From Nelumbo lutea (lineage: Eukaryota > Streptophyta > Magnoliopsida > Proteales > Nelumbonaceae): a DNA stretch of 64,000 nt. This document shows positions 12,701 to 25,200 of this stretch, in pieces. The position numbers and the translations under genes are program-made. Under the pieces are notes generated by a model that was given only the letters and a program-made list of their open reading frames with translations, was not told the origin of the DNA and made no database searches. The first letter of the stretch is position 1. Every line of letters starts with the position of its first letter. The stretch lies in the NCBI GenBank assembly GCA_022828595.1, contig JAKGHH010000002.1, positions 63,646,383 to 63,710,382 of the forward strand, written 5' to 3'.

Positions 12701-14100
12701 AACATAGACTGCCACTTCATTATTGGAGCTTTGAATCAGATTTTTATGAAGTCCTGTACTATGAGACAAATCCATTATGTCGTCTCCAAAATTGTAATTA
12801 TTAATTATTAAATTATATATTAAGATACATGCATTACATAAGTATACATTCTTTAATCCTTTATACGTTGTAGATTTCTATTTTTTATTTTCTTGTACAT
12901 TCATGATGAACTCCCAATACAGCTAAGCATTTCCTTACAGATTTTGCTCTGTTTATACTCCTAATTTGGCTGTTAGACAAGTTTTATGTTACAATGATTA
13001 TTAATCAAGCAAAAAGCATTTCATCAAGCTGATTGTTTAATCAAAACAATGCATTTGTAACTTAAAATCATCTCCTTGTTAGGAAGATAGACCAAACAGG
13101 TGCAATTTGTAAATGATGGAACAGAAATAACACATGGAACAAGAAAACTCTCTCACATTCATATGCAATGCACCAGGCATACAAGATTCCCCAATAGAAA
13201 TGGTGCCAACACTTGCAGTTTAATTTTGATGAAGAATTAATTTGCAGCCTGTAGGTTAAGACAAAACTTTAGGCACATGAATGAGGAATCATAAAGTGGT
13301 AAGCTTTCTGTACCTTTAGAGGCTCAAGACTGCCCTCTGCCACTGGAACATCAGGACGTCCTGCAATCTCACACTGTCCTTTTACACATTAAAAACAGTA
13401 ATTAATCATGAATTTGTTCCTAAACATCAGAAAAAGTTGCAGCCTGTAAGGGAAAATTGAAGCAAAAAAACATACATACCAGAAGCAAGGCATTGCGAGT
13501 AGCATCCTCTGTAGTAACATTACCAAATATTGTTGTCAAACCTAATACTTCCAAATCTGACAATTGAAAGGCCATGAATATAGCCATACTGTCATCTGCA
13601 AACCCATGAAAGCCCCATAAGTATCCACACATACACAAGAGAATGCATGCAGAGAAGTAGCAACACGTATATCTGCAACTCTTGGGTGCACAATGAGCTG
13701 TTACTCCAAATGATTCCTCATCACAAGCAGAAAGAATTCTTCAAAACAAACCAAGCATTCATACTAGCAGAAAGCACTACAAACACTAAAAAGAAAGCGA
13801 ACCTGAAGACGGTTTCCAATGAAAACAAGGAAAGTTAGGAAATTTAGTCTTCAAACAATTGTGAAGGAAGACAGTATATACTAACAAAAATCAAGTAAAG
13901 GGTAGGAAAGAGATGATGTGCATTAAACTAAAATATCCAGTAAACCCAGAGAAAAGCAGTAGGTCAAGATCAACGATATACAATCTTGAGCAGACTTTAC
14001 CGATGCCAGGATCAGTATCAATGATGAGCTTTTCAGGCTTAGTACACAAAGAGGGCTTTCCCCCAATTTCATCGTGAGAATTCGAATTCCCAAACTTCAT
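5518..14100 (-). CDS. URH1: uridine/inosine nucleoside hydrolase (URH1-type), nine exons
   Basis: Hydrolyses the N-glycosidic bond of nucleosides (uridine, inosine) to ribose plus base in cytosolic nucleoside salvage. Exons on the minus strand: 14100-14001, 13595-13480, 13373-13314, 12085-11903, 11800-11696, 6235-6139, 6046-5939, 5837-5702, 5626-5518. All introns are GT-AG and phases join to 1014 nt, 337 aa, the usual length for plant URH proteins. The calcium/catalytic motif DTDPGIDD is at residues 28-35 and is formed across intron 1. [11 protein letters not shown] is near 178-188, and the active-site His is in FLHDP near 261. No transit peptide is obvious. Start: first ATG in frame, directly before the conserved N-terminal strand. 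Introns are 75 to 1228 bp except intron 5 (5460 bp), which holds a gypsy element. No stops or frameshifts in the exons. The choice of URH1 over a paralogue is inference. Confidence 0.93.
6455..6758 (+). repeat. gypsy 5' LTR
   Basis: Starts TGTTAAGACACAATAAAG and ends CCCTAACA just before the primer site. The first 180 bases match 11130-11302 closely. It contains a TATAAATAA box near 6615 and a (CT)n run at 6665-6707. Confidence 0.85.
6665..6707 (+). repeat. (CT)n microsatellite
   Basis: About 20 uninterrupted CT units inside the gypsy 5' LTR. The 3' LTR has only a few CT units at the matching place, so the run expanded after insertion or was lost on the other side. Confidence 0.9.
6762..6775 (+). 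promoter_or_regulatory. primer binding site of gypsy element
   Basis: TGGTATCAAAGCC, one base off the TGGTATCAGAGC complement of initiator Met-tRNA used by plant retrotransposons. It lies four bases after the 5' LTR. Confidence 0.8.
6778..11110 (+). pseudogene. gypsy gag-pol remnant
   Basis: Gag begins at 6778 and is cut by TGA at 7132-7134, then continues in frame from about 7135. A degenerate zinc knuckle (CYACGDKF...GHHY, last Cys replaced) lies near 7640-7675. Protease has [11 protein letters not shown] near 7880. Reverse transcriptase starts near 8460 ([20 protein letters not shown]), is broken at 8716 by a one-base loss, and has an inserted T-run in the YDDILVYS region near 8900. RNase H spans about 9310-9680. 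Integrase has the D-D-E region at about 10110-10410, with stops at 9964 and 10324. A chromodomain-like segment (near 10965-11100, ending about EDATWEP) closes it in another frame. Non-functional. Confidence 0.88.
11112..11129 (+). promoter_or_regulatory. polypurine tract of gypsy element
   Basis: AAGGGAGGAGGGA just before the 3' LTR start TGTTGAGACAC at 11130, the normal place for the plus-strand priming tract. Confidence 0.7.
11130..11310 (+). repeat. gypsy 3' LTR, truncated
   Basis: Matches the 5' LTR from TGTTGAGACACAAATAAAG through GGAAGTTAGGA. It lacks a 13-base ACTGGACAAGTGG repeat unit present in the 5' copy. After about 11302 the two LTRs diverge, leaving about 180 of 304 bp. Confidence 0.8.
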
Positions 14101-14330
14101 TATCTTCCCCGATCAAAAAAACCCACAACAAACTATGGTCTCGCAGAGGATAAGAAGCCGAGAGAGGGGGGGAGAGAGAGGAAGAGGTAGTTCTGTTGTG
14201 AAACTCTTCTCTTATTCTGTCTGGTCAGTGCTGGCAGGTATCTGGTTTTCGACGGAAGACGAATCTGAATTCTGAAGCAGGACTCTTTGGAAATGTAAGG
14301 GCCCTACCTGAATCCTAAATATCGAATTGG
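14101..14330 (-). promoter_or_regulatory. URH1 5' UTR and promoter-proximal region
   Basis: Upstream of the ATG on the minus strand is a pyrimidine-rich stretch (complement of the GAGAGAGG-rich run at 14158-14187), a common feature of plant 5' UTRs. No clear TATA box is placed to define the start site. The exact transcription start is unknown. Confidence 0.4.
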
Positions 14331-14501
14331 GTTGGCCGGGTTGGACCGGGTTGGTTTTGGATGGGTTGGATTGGTTTTATGGCTTGGTTTAGTTGTTTGG
14401 AAAAAGCAGTCTAAGTCTGAACTGTTTTAAGGCTTCATATAAGTGATACGTTGCATGGGTGTGGGGTAAAAGAGTAATTGTCATCAATATTCTTTTATCT
14501 T

Positions 14502-15138
14502 TGGAAAATTGTCTAAAACTCACAATGAGTTTTCAATATTTCTCTTAAATTCACCACAACTTTTTAAAATGTCTAAAACTCACCTTGGTTGCACCGTTAA
14601 TGCTTCTTAACAGAGGTTTCCATGTCAGCATAAATAACAACTTTCATGACCAAATTACCCTTGAATGGTGAGTTAGAGGAAAACTGGTCTTTTTTAGTTT
14701 TTAATTTTCTTGTTTTGCATTTTTTATGTTTTTATATAATTTTCAATGTTTTTTATAATTTCTTTTTTATTACATTTTTCTATTTTCTACAATCAATAAT
14801 TTTTTTGTGTTTATTCTACAATTTTTATTTTCTGATTTTGTTTTCCAATTTCTATAGTTTCTATAATTTGAAAATATTTTTTATTTTGTTTGCAATTTCT
14901 ATAATTTTTTATATTCTTTGTAATTTCTATGTTTTTATATATTTTATATTTGAAAATATTTTTTTGACCTTTTTCCTTTTTTCATGTCTAAATATTAAAA
15001 TGGTAATATATTAACACCCACTAATTTATTTTGTATATATTTCATATTTTGCTATGAAGGTTAAAATGGTAATATATTAACGCCTGTTAGTCTGTTTAAC
15101 GTCAAGTTAGTGACATGGTGAGTTTTAGACAATTTCCC
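14502..15138. mobile_element. inverted-repeat DNA element (MITE-like)
   Basis: Ends match as inverted repeats: GGAAAATTGTCTAAAACTCAC at the left against the reverse complement of GTGAGTTTTAGACAATTTCCC at the right (one mismatch in about 21). The 640-bp interior is extremely T-rich (14690-15000). The 122-aa ORF there is low-complexity and not a gene. The target duplication is unclear, so the superfamily is not assigned. Confidence 0.65.
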
Positions 15139-18080
15139 TTTATTTTTTAATTAAAAAGACAAATATCTCTTGGTGCATAAAGCGGAAATTCGCATTGGCT
15201 TCGGATAGTGCACATCATATCTGCCCCACAACACATCCCAACCGCGCACTGGGAATATCTCCCCATGACAAGTATGAGAGATGTTTTTGATGCAAGCTGA
15301 GATGTGTTGTGGGGTACATGCTAAATTATAGTTTTACCCTTTAAGTTGTGTTTTGTTGGAATGTGAATTTATTTGTCTTGATGCAAAACTATGGTAGTGT
15401 AAATGTTTTTTGTGCAAATTATGATTTATTTTTATTTCAAAATTTACTTTATTTTGTTTGATTGCAGTACAAATGAAATAAAATAAGACTTGAAGAAGAC
15501 TAAAGTAAAACACAAAACAAAATTAAACCAGGACTTGCATTTTTTTTTTTTTCATTCGCACTCTCATACATTTGTACTAATGCAAATAAAATTGCACTGC
15601 AACCAAACACAGCCTTAGGCTCAATTTGAAAAATGTACAAATACAAATATGTACAGTGCAAAACCTTATATTTTATATTATTTTTTTATGTATTTGCCCT
15701 ATACATATTTGTATTTGAGCTCTTTCCAGCAGAGCTTTATTTGCGGTGCATAGAAAATGCCCTTACATTAGTTATTTTAAATTCAAACAGCCAATCTTTC
15801 ACAGGAATTAACCAATCAGGGGACATCAAGGCATTAACCAATTAGGGGATGGCACATATGCTAGCTTGATTAACAAATGGGAAATTCCACCAACAAACAG
15901 AATAGACAAGTTAAATGAATAAATGTATACCATACAAAAGCGACGTTAACTTTTTGATCTTCTAGGTCAGATTTTCATCCAATATATACTCAAATCTACA
16001 TCTTCTGAAACCTTATTGTGGAATTAGGGGATGATACTTTGATTCTTAACTCACCATTTGTTCTTTATCCATTAGTTATGTATGTTTCGTTCTTTCTCAG
16101 AAATTGTTTTTGGGCTTTTTAGCTTAGTACTGTTATTAATTCTTTTTATTCATACAAGTTTTTCGATTGAATGAAATATGCTTTACTTTTGCTTCAAAAA
16201 AATTGTGAAATTTTCTTTTTTTTATTAAAATATCCCTATTTTTAATTTGGTCACTCTCTAATTGCAGGGAAAAATATATAATTTGAATTATTATTTTTCA
16301 TTTCTACTAATTAGATCTATATTTATAAAAAAGGTAATCCAAAATAAAAATATACATATGATTTTTCATTTAGGTGTCAAAGAAGCAATTTAACCATCCA
16401 GGTCAACCCATGATATCATAGCCGAATAAAATTTTTAAAATAATAAAATATAAAGAAAATTAGATGCATCCCTACTGTCTTATATTAATCATATTAAAAG
16501 GTATTCTGCATTGAAAACCATGTGTATTTGTCCTCTATTGCCTTGCAATTCTTTGGTTTGATTATTGTCTATGGTTGCTCACTTGCTTGTTCTTTGTTTT
16601 AGAAGAAAAGTATGAATGAATTTTGTGCACTGCAGTAAAATATATATTTTTCTTGGTGCAAAGCAAAACAATGATTTTTGACTCCTAAATACTCTATTAT
16701 CGTCAGAAATGGTGTATTAAACAAGGCCCAAAATGGAGTATATTAGTGTTATAAAGCACTATCCTTCTCCATATCAGTGTATATATATATATATATTTTT
16801 TTTTCTCCTTTTTCTTCATATCAATGTACTTGTGCCCCAATAGCCCAACACTTCTATTCTTCAAATCAATGTTCTAAAAATTGACCCGGAATTGAAACTG
16901 CTTTGACCACCGATTTTTGGATCATTGGTTCAATAATATGGTCTAAACAATGGCTCATTATATTAAAAATAATTAAAAGAAAAAACAATCAAAAACCATT
17001 GCTCAGGTTAAACAGGTGAACAATTTGACAACCCAAGTCAACAAGCCACTGCCAAATCAACAGTTTATGGCGAAAGAATAGTTCAAGGATAAAATGGAAC
17101 CAATTGCCTAGATGGTTTCTCAGCCAAATGATTCGACCATCCAGCCAAAAAAACACTTCGGGTATTTGTACTCTTCTGGGCTCGTACCCCCTCTATTATT
17201 TTCGATTATGATAAGTGCATTTGTTTTTTGTTTGAAGGCTATTGGAGTTGAAGGTCAAGCCAAAAATAATGCCGGACAAGCTAATGGGATTAGGGGTGCG
17301 ACTTGAGTGGGTCCAACCAGAGCCCACCTGACCCAACCCAAGTTTTTGTATGAGTTGGGCCTGGGCTACAAATTTTGGACATGACCTAAACTTGGGTTGA
17401 GTACTCAAGTAGCCTGGGCCCAAGCCAACCTGAATCTTCATAAAAAAATACATACATATGTATATTATATTTATATAAAATATCTTTTTTTTCTAATTAT
17501 GTATGTATATATACAAGTATGTATAAAGTATGTATTTATACATATTTTCAATCAATTTTTACTCTTAAATTGGACCATAAAGCCCAATAAAAGATGACTG
17601 TAGAAATCTATATATAAATTCTTTCAAACCTGACCAACCTGCCCAAGTCTAGCTAACCCAGCCCAATCCAATACAAGCCCAAGCCCAACCCAAATTGTCT
17701 TGAGTTAATAGGCTATGTTTGATTTGAAAGTAAATAAGAGAGAAAAGGGAAAAGTTCTTAATAAATTTCACAAATTACCCTCAACTTACTACTGTTATTT
17801 TCATATTTTCTGTCAAGCCAAACATGGCCAAAGTGAATCTCGTTGTTCAAATTTGGAAAGACAGATTGGTGGAAAATCACTTATTAGTTTTTATTTATTT
17901 ATATATATATTTAGAGAGAGAGAGATAGATATATATTTAGGCCTTATCGATTTTCTTTTCTAGCTGTGAAACACGGGTTTTCTTCTGGATTTAATTGATA
18001 CATACCAGCCTACATTCCAAAGTCCTTCAAAGCTCAAGCAAATAGCTTTATTGGCATACAATCAATGCTAAGGGAATCTT
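15139..18080. other. intergenic DNA, repeats but no gene
   Basis: Mostly AT-rich. A (TA)n run lies at about 16779-16796. From about 17285 to 17710 there are many GGGCC/CCCAACCC phrases in both orientations around an AT-rich core, as in degraded hAT-type MITEs, but I could not define ends. No exon, tRNA or conserved ORF was found. Confidence 0.45.
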
Positions 18081-18282
18081 CAAAGTTCAAAGTATCAATA
18101 CGTATCAGCCTATATCGTGCCGGTAGTTTCCTGATATGCCCCTACAAGGGTTGTATCGGGTCAGCCATAGGTTCAGAGGGTAGCCAGGGCCTTAAACCAG
18201 CCCCTCTGAACTGATTTCAAAAAAAAAAAAAAACTAAAACTAAAAAAAGGCATGGCATATCGGTGTCGATACTTTGAACCTT
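18081..18282. mobile_element. 202-bp MITE with 9-bp target duplication
   Basis: Left end CAAAGTTCAAAGTATCAATACG and right end (reverse complement) AAGGTTCAAAGTATCGACACCG form terminal inverted repeats. The flanks GGGAATCTT (18072-18080) and GGGAATCTC (18283-18291) match at 8 of 9 bases. The same family is inserted in the SINE at 32.4 kb. Confidence 0.7.
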
Positions 18283-18291
18283 GGGAATCTC

Positions 18292-21047
18292 AAGTTGTGC
18301 AGATTAGAATCTCTTGTCCAACAACACAGCGAGAGGGCAGTGGGGTTTTAATGGGTAAAACTAAAATTAAAATTAACTATAGTTACTTGATTAATCATAG
18401 ATAATTCAAAGAAAAATCCGAATGCTATGCTTTTGCACTGATATTGATTTGGTTATTAGGTAAATCACATAGGACAGGACTACGATGCTATTTCGATCAT
18501 CAGTGATAATCAACATTACCCTACAACACTGGAAGAAGCAGTTGGAGATGTCTTTGCAAGTGACGAAAATAAAAACTGGGGATAAAAGACTGCCCTGAGC
18601 CCCAACACCAGGGATGGAGACGGTGGTTTCGTTGGGAAGAAATGACAATGAAGTCTGCTGTAGGGTTTGGATAGAAGCTGTTGGAAAGGAAAGATAATGA
18701 ACTTTGTTATGGGGTTTGGGTTTGTTACAGATAATGGCTGGGAAGGCTAACATCTCCCTTAATTACAAGTGTTCCTCTTTACTAATCTAACATGGCACAT
18801 CCGCTGACTTGGACCAACGAGGATGCATAGAAGTATGCATTTGTCTTTCATTAAAGGCAATGTTCCCCCAAAACTGAAACCAAATAGGTGTTATTGAATT
18901 TCTGGTTTAAAGAAATAAATTTTCATCTAGGGTTTTTTTAAGCCATGTTTTCATCTAGTTACTTAACATCATGTTCAATACATAATATCTGTACTACAAA
19001 ATTTGTTTTTTGTTTTTTTGAAAACCATCATTTTAATGGTATTAAAAAACAGAAATTCTTCTTTGAAACAAAACCAACTTATTTTTGATTTTTAAAATAA
19101 AAAAAACGCAATTCAACATGTTTTTGTTCTTTTACTGGTGTGCCAATTTCAAAAACAATTGAAAACAAGAGAATGTATTTAGTTTAAGGGCATGTGGAGA
19201 GTACGGAATAGAGAAAGAGTGGAGGAAAATAAATGCGAAGAGAAAAACACGTAAACTAGATTTTTTTGCAGTGGTCGTCTGGAGATGAAACCAAAGCATG
19301 TATTATATGGTAAAGATAATACTTAAGGGTCCATTTGATTCACGGTCAGAACCGGAATAAAAATTCATCAAAATGAAAATAACAAGGGTCTACCACCTAT
19401 TTGGTTCAAATGGGAATCGGAACCAGCTAGAATGAATTCTCACTCGCAAGGGAGGGGGAGGTTCGCCATTCCCTCAAATGGGGGAATGGCATTCATTGCT
19501 TAATTCACCTGTCAGGAACTGTTTGTAGTTTGGTTTGGGAATGTTCATGATCTTGTGAACTCTTAATACAAATAAAAAAATATGAAAGGGCATGGATCTA
19601 GGATAATTCCAAGGAAAAAAAAACAAAAACTACCAGCTCTCATTACAACCTTTAGAGGTCAAAAAGATCATTTCTCTCTCCTATGTAAGAAAAGCAGTTG
19701 TAAAACCATAGGTGCCTATGTAAATGGCCCAGAACATAATGACATGACGAATTGACCCATTCAACCTAGATGGTCGAACCAATAACTCACCGCAGAGGGA
19801 AATAGGTCAGCCTTCGAGTCAGTTTTTAAAACACTGTCAACATCAAATACTACTGGTTGAACCAGATGGGTCGAAGCTCCAGCCATGCATCAGGGTAAAC
19901 CTAATACAGTTTTGGACCTCCAGTAACCATTCCTTTAACCTTCTATTAGGGCAGGGCATCAAAACTGCATTTTATTTAGGTTTCAATTGCCAAAACGAAG
20001 CATTGGTGAGACAGAGATACAAAATTTACTTGTGCATTTTTTCTTCTTTCATATTTTCTACCAAAATTTCATGCACATCCAGTTTGGTGACAGAATTTTA
20101 AACCCCCTTTCATCTTGCCATACAAGTTTATCTGCACAAAAGAGTAACATTAACAGATCAATCCCTGCAATATCTGCATGCAAATATATAATGCGCATTA
20201 ATGACACCTGTATATGCAACAAAAAGATATGAAAGAAAGCTGATAAAAGAAAGACAAACAAGAGAGAACAAATGCCTACGTGCAAAGACATGCAAATATA
20301 TGTCTACGTACATATATAGATACCATTTGATTGGCAAGAAAAATCAAGGAACTAAAAAAATGAAAAGAGAAACTTAAAAAAAAAAATCTATAATTTTAAA
20401 GACGTTTTATTGGCAAGAAAAATCAAGGAAAATTAAAAATAAATAAATAAAAGTAGTGGCAAGTGGACCCCATTCTACCGCTCAATTTTCTTGCATTTTT
20501 CAAAAAGTTTTGCCAGGGAAAAAAATAAACATTAGTCCACTGTAGAAAGAAAAGCAAGGATGATCAAGGAAATAAAAAAAATAACTATCATTCAAAACAA
20601 ATTTTGGAAGAACAAAATACTCCTGTGGATCATACCCAATTTCTTAGGCCAATAAACCCTTGTTTTAGGTTTTTCTTTACAAATTTTTAGAATTTTCTCA
20701 CCTTCTGGACAGCCAAAAAAAGACAGGGAAATCCATAGGCGTGCAGAATTCTAATGCACATCCAATGACTGGCACAATGCATAATGAAAGATCACCACCT
20801 GGGCGTACCATTGATGTAAAGCAGACGACATGGGCCAGCTGGGAGCAACATAGTCTGCTCCCAAGAAGTCTAGATTCAGAATAGAACAAAAATAAAAAAA
20901 TTAAAAAAATTAAAAAAAAAGCATAGGCATAGAATAGAAAGTTGGAGGCAGGCCAAATAGGAAGTGAAAATGAGTTGGGAGCTCACACACTTTAACAGCA
21001 GATATGGCCATTGTTAGAGTACACGTTATAGTTGGAATGAGGTTTGT
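18292..21047. other. intergenic DNA between URH1 and TAF12, no gene seen
   Basis: AT-rich with A-runs (for example 20363-20400). The phrase TTGGCAAGAAAAATCAAGGAA is repeated at about 20331 and 20411. The ORFs (115 aa at 18406-18753, 81 aa at 19987-20232) show no domain. An ACCGGAATAA/GGGAATCGGAACC region near 19340-19500 resembles MITE debris. Confidence 0.4.
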
Positions 21048-21056
21048 TAAGTTGTA

Positions 21057-21472
21057 GGGTAAATTATAGATAGGTACCCTGTAGTTTGGGGGTAGTGACA
21101 GATAGGTATCCTGAACTTTCAATTGCAACACCTGAGTACCCTGAAATCTCAAAAATAGACACTTAGGTCCATTCATTCTCAGGTAGGCGAGCATCTCCCC
21201 ACGATGACCATTCTCACATGGACAGCAAATAACATATACAATTTTTCTGACAATGACATTCTCTGGAGGTGATTTTATTCTGTAGAATGATCTCAAAAAT
21301 ACACAAGATGGGTATTTTTGACATTATGTAATATTTAACTGACAGAATACTAACGGATGGACCCAAGTGTCTATTTTTGAAAGTTCAGGGTACTCAAGTG
21401 TTGCATTTGAAAGTTCAGGGTACCTATCTGTCACTACCCCCAAAGTACAGGGTACCTATCTGTAATTTACCC
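21057..21472. mobile_element. Mutator-like MITE with 9-bp target duplication
   Basis: Terminal inverted repeats of about 110 bp: GGGTAAATTATAGATAGG at the left and its near reverse complement ending ATTTACCC at the right. Both arms contain the phrase for CCTGAACTTTCAA. The flanks TAAGTTGTA at 21048-21056 and 21473-21481 are identical. Long inverted repeats plus a 9-bp duplication are the mark of Mutator-superfamily elements. No transposase, so non-autonomous. Confidence 0.88.
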
Positions 21473-21999
21473 TAAGTTGTATTAAACATAACAATGAAAA
21501 TGTAATGACAAGTCCCAGAGCAGATAGTCAAAAATTGGAATACGCTGAAGTTTTTTTTTTTCTTTTTCTTGGAGGGGGGGCTCATGGCTGAAGATTGATA
21601 TTGATAAAAAAATACAAATTGGATGATTACAAACCATATGTATTAATCTTTAACTATCATCGAGGAGAAAAATGCATCCATGACCAGTTAATCCCCTCTT
21701 TATGACCAAGTTTACAAGCCACACATACTAGGCATTCAGCCTTCCATTAAGGAGCCTGTCAGTAGATGGATACGGATTAACATAACAAACAATGCTGGAT
21801 GTAATTTTGGCTATCACATAGAATTCCTTCAAATAACTCTGGATCAAACCTATTATTAGGCTATGGTAGGACTAGAGAAGTTGGAGGACCATTTCCTGGT
21901 AACCTTTTTGAGGAAACCTTTTTTAAGGACTGAAGGACTGGAGGAATTCATCCTTTTGTGATCCATCATCACAAAAATTTAACTTCATGAGGATGAAAC

Positions 22000-22236
22000 C
22001 AGTACTGCTGGTATTGTTTTAAAGAATCAATGGAGTAACCTTTCTTCAAAAGATTTCGTCAACCAGACAACCAGTGAGCATACACAAGGACGCCATGCAC
22101 TTGCATAATTTTATGTGCAAGAACCAAGAATTTTGAACAAATAATTATCAAAAGAAAAAAAAAAAAGAATTGTGAACAAACCTTCAGTCAAAAAAACACC
22201 TTGGATGCAGAACCTCCAACAAAATACTTGGTAGAT
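22000..22236 (-). other. TAF12 3' untranslated region (approximate)
   Basis: Sequence following the TGA at 22237-22239 on the minus strand. The poly(A) site is not certain. The A-run at 22154-22165 lies on the plus strand. Confidence 0.35.
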
Positions 22237-25200
22237 TCACAACACTTCACTTCTCTTCGGGGAGCCAATTGCAGGTGCCTTGGCTGTATGACCTTTCACA
22301 TTTCCAGCAGCTTGTCCAGCAGGGGTCTTCATATTTGCCACCTCAGATCCTACAACGGATTTCTTGATCTGCTAAAACAGAAATTAATGAAATAACATAT
22401 AAACATTCAAGAATGCATCCAAAACATGGATATGGATTTGAAATCTAAGAATGAAATTAATATGGCTGTAGCCCTATAAAATGGGTACAGTACAGCACAT
22501 CACCTTTCTTACTTTGATTAAATAAGAGAAGCATACAACATAATACAGGAGATGACAGTAGTGTACAAAAGATGAGAATATTTCTTGTTTGAATTTGAAA
22601 TAGCTCCTTATTCTGCCATGCAAATTGTAGAGGTGAAAATCAAGTTTGTTAACTACAAATATCATACTTGAATGGGTCATGGTGTAAAAATTGATACCTA
22701 AAAGACATGTTTTAACACCTTGATGGGCCAATCAAGAACATCTGCTAAGATTAGAGATAGGATTAGCTGAACGCTTTAGCTGCTCAGCAGGCTGTGGAAC
22801 CAATAATAACACTCCACACCTGTCTTAAAAATACATGGGGCCCACAATCGTTCAACCTCTCAGTGTGGGCCCCATGTATTTTATCACTGGTGTGTAGCTC
22901 TATCATTGGTTCCACAGCCTGCTAAGCTAAAGCATTCAGCTAACCCGAGAGAATGATTCAAGGATATGGACAATTCAAGAGCTGATATAAGAATCGGATT
23001 GTCAGAAGCGTCATTTCAGGTACAAGGCAAGATATTTGGTGTACTTATTAAGTGTGCAAATGGATAGTTATCCAGAAAAGGATGCTTGTTTTATATACAC
23101 TAACCACATTGAAAGAACAATGAGAAATCTTCTAACAACCACGCCAGGTTCACTCTGTCTAGACTCTAGAGACCAACATGGTGTACTAATATAGCAACTT
23201 AACGAGTAGTTCTCTGAAGCATCATTTGTTCTGGGGCTTTTTAAACAAAAGCTGGGAATAAAAATTGTAACACACATTCACTTCAATTTATAGCATAGAT
23301 TGAATTTGTAATACAATTGTTAGAAGATAGTTATGAATCATAGAAATTATAGAAATTAAACCAAGAAAAACTATTATCACAAAGAATTTTAAGTTAAAAC
23401 CTACCACTGCAAGACGCTCCCTGTGAATATCATTTGTATACTGCAATTGTCCAAAGAAAACAAGAAAAAGAAAGTAATTAGAAGGCAAGTGTTTATCCCA
23501 AAGAAAGAAAGACACTTGTAATCATTCCAATATTCCTCCCATAATACTGAAAATTGCTACCTGTTTCTTGTAGATCTTGATCTCATCCCCACCAAACCCA
23601 GGAAGAGTCATATTCCAATTTTTTTCTGTATTAAAATAAAGGAAAATCATAAACATGGGTGAACCATGTCATCACAAACCAAACCTGAAGCAAAGGAAGA
23701 AACACAGAGGATCAAAGATAACCTAGATGAAGAATTATGTCCTTAGCTTCCAATGTGGTTGATTTCCGGTGCTTGGCCAATGAGCAAGCACATGTTGTTA
23801 TCTGCTCAAGAAAGATGAGAATGAAAATTAAACGACTGACCTCTATAATCATAAAGAAATGTGCATGAGAACAATATCTTTTTAGTAAATATCAGTTATC
23901 TAGGACAAAAACATAAATACTGCACAAACTACTGATGATAAAGGATGGGCTATGAGCTTATGGAAGAAAGGGATCTCATGAAGAAAGCATTTTTTGGGTA
24001 GTGATCTTTTTTATTTCCTTTTAAGAAAGGACTTAGAAAGGGAGAACCCACCCCCCTTCTCTTTCACTCTAATAGCAGATTTGCTAAGCCAGATGATCTC
24101 AAGGGGCAATTCATTTGAACTAGTAAGGACTTGGAGGGTGAGGAAGGAGGAAAGAAACTGGGAACAAGGAGAACGAAACTTTCAACTCTTGATTAAGTTC
24201 TTTGAAAAACATAAAAGAGAGCCCTAGGGAGATAAGCCAGGGTTTTAATGTCCATTGAAATATTTAGGTCTTCCATTGAGAGAACCCTAGGGCTAAAAAT
24301 TTGGAACCTAATAAGCAGATAGGGACATAGGGTCGTTAAGAAACTATCCAACTGGAAAAGGAAATACATTTCTCTAGAGGGCAGAATCACCCTTATCAAG
24401 TCTGATGGCAAAAACCAAAAGAAAAAGTCTACCATCACCAATCTTCCCATTTACTTCTTGTCAGTTTCTAGGGTCCCAATGTTGGTAGTCAAGAGGTCAG
24501 AGAAATTGATGAGAGACTTCCTTGGGAACCTAGGAACTCTAAGAGAGATCATAGAGGAATATGGTGTGCAAAAGCAAGAGAAGAGGGGCTCCAGATTGAA
24601 AGATTGATACAAAGAAATTCTGCTCTCCTTAGCAAATGGCTTTGGAGATCCCCTCTTGAGCAGGACAATCTGTGGCACAATTTTTTAAGACAAATACAAG
24701 TTAAGAATGAAATTGGTGGCCAACAATTGCTCCTTGATTACAGATTGGAGCCTATGATGAATTCTACCCACAAGTTAACCAGCACCAATGTGTCACTTGG
24801 TACAACCTGCTCCTGATCGAAAGGGACCTATGATGAATTCTACCCTCTGCAACAGTAAATGGGACATATAATTAGTAGAAGATCAGGACTGTTATCAGTC
24901 TTGAACCCTAATGGATTTCAGGATCGAAGATAAGAAGAAAGGTAAGAGGAAAGAAGAGGAAGAGGGAGGAGAAGCAGTAGAACACAAGGGTTGAAAGGAG
25001 GAGCAGAAGAATTATTTTCTGCCACCGCCACTTTAATTAATATTTATAGGTTATGCTCATTACATGGAAAGGACAGATCTGCCCTTAGTCTTTACATAAC
25101 AAATAGAGCAAAAAAAGACTGAAATAAATAACAACTGAAACAACTAAATGACCAATAGTAACCCTAGGCAGACTAGAACATCTTCTATACCCTACGAACA

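Noticed and set aside
14646..15014. 122-aa Phe/Ile-rich ORF
   Set aside because: Low-complexity T-rich interior of an inverted-repeat element; no domain.
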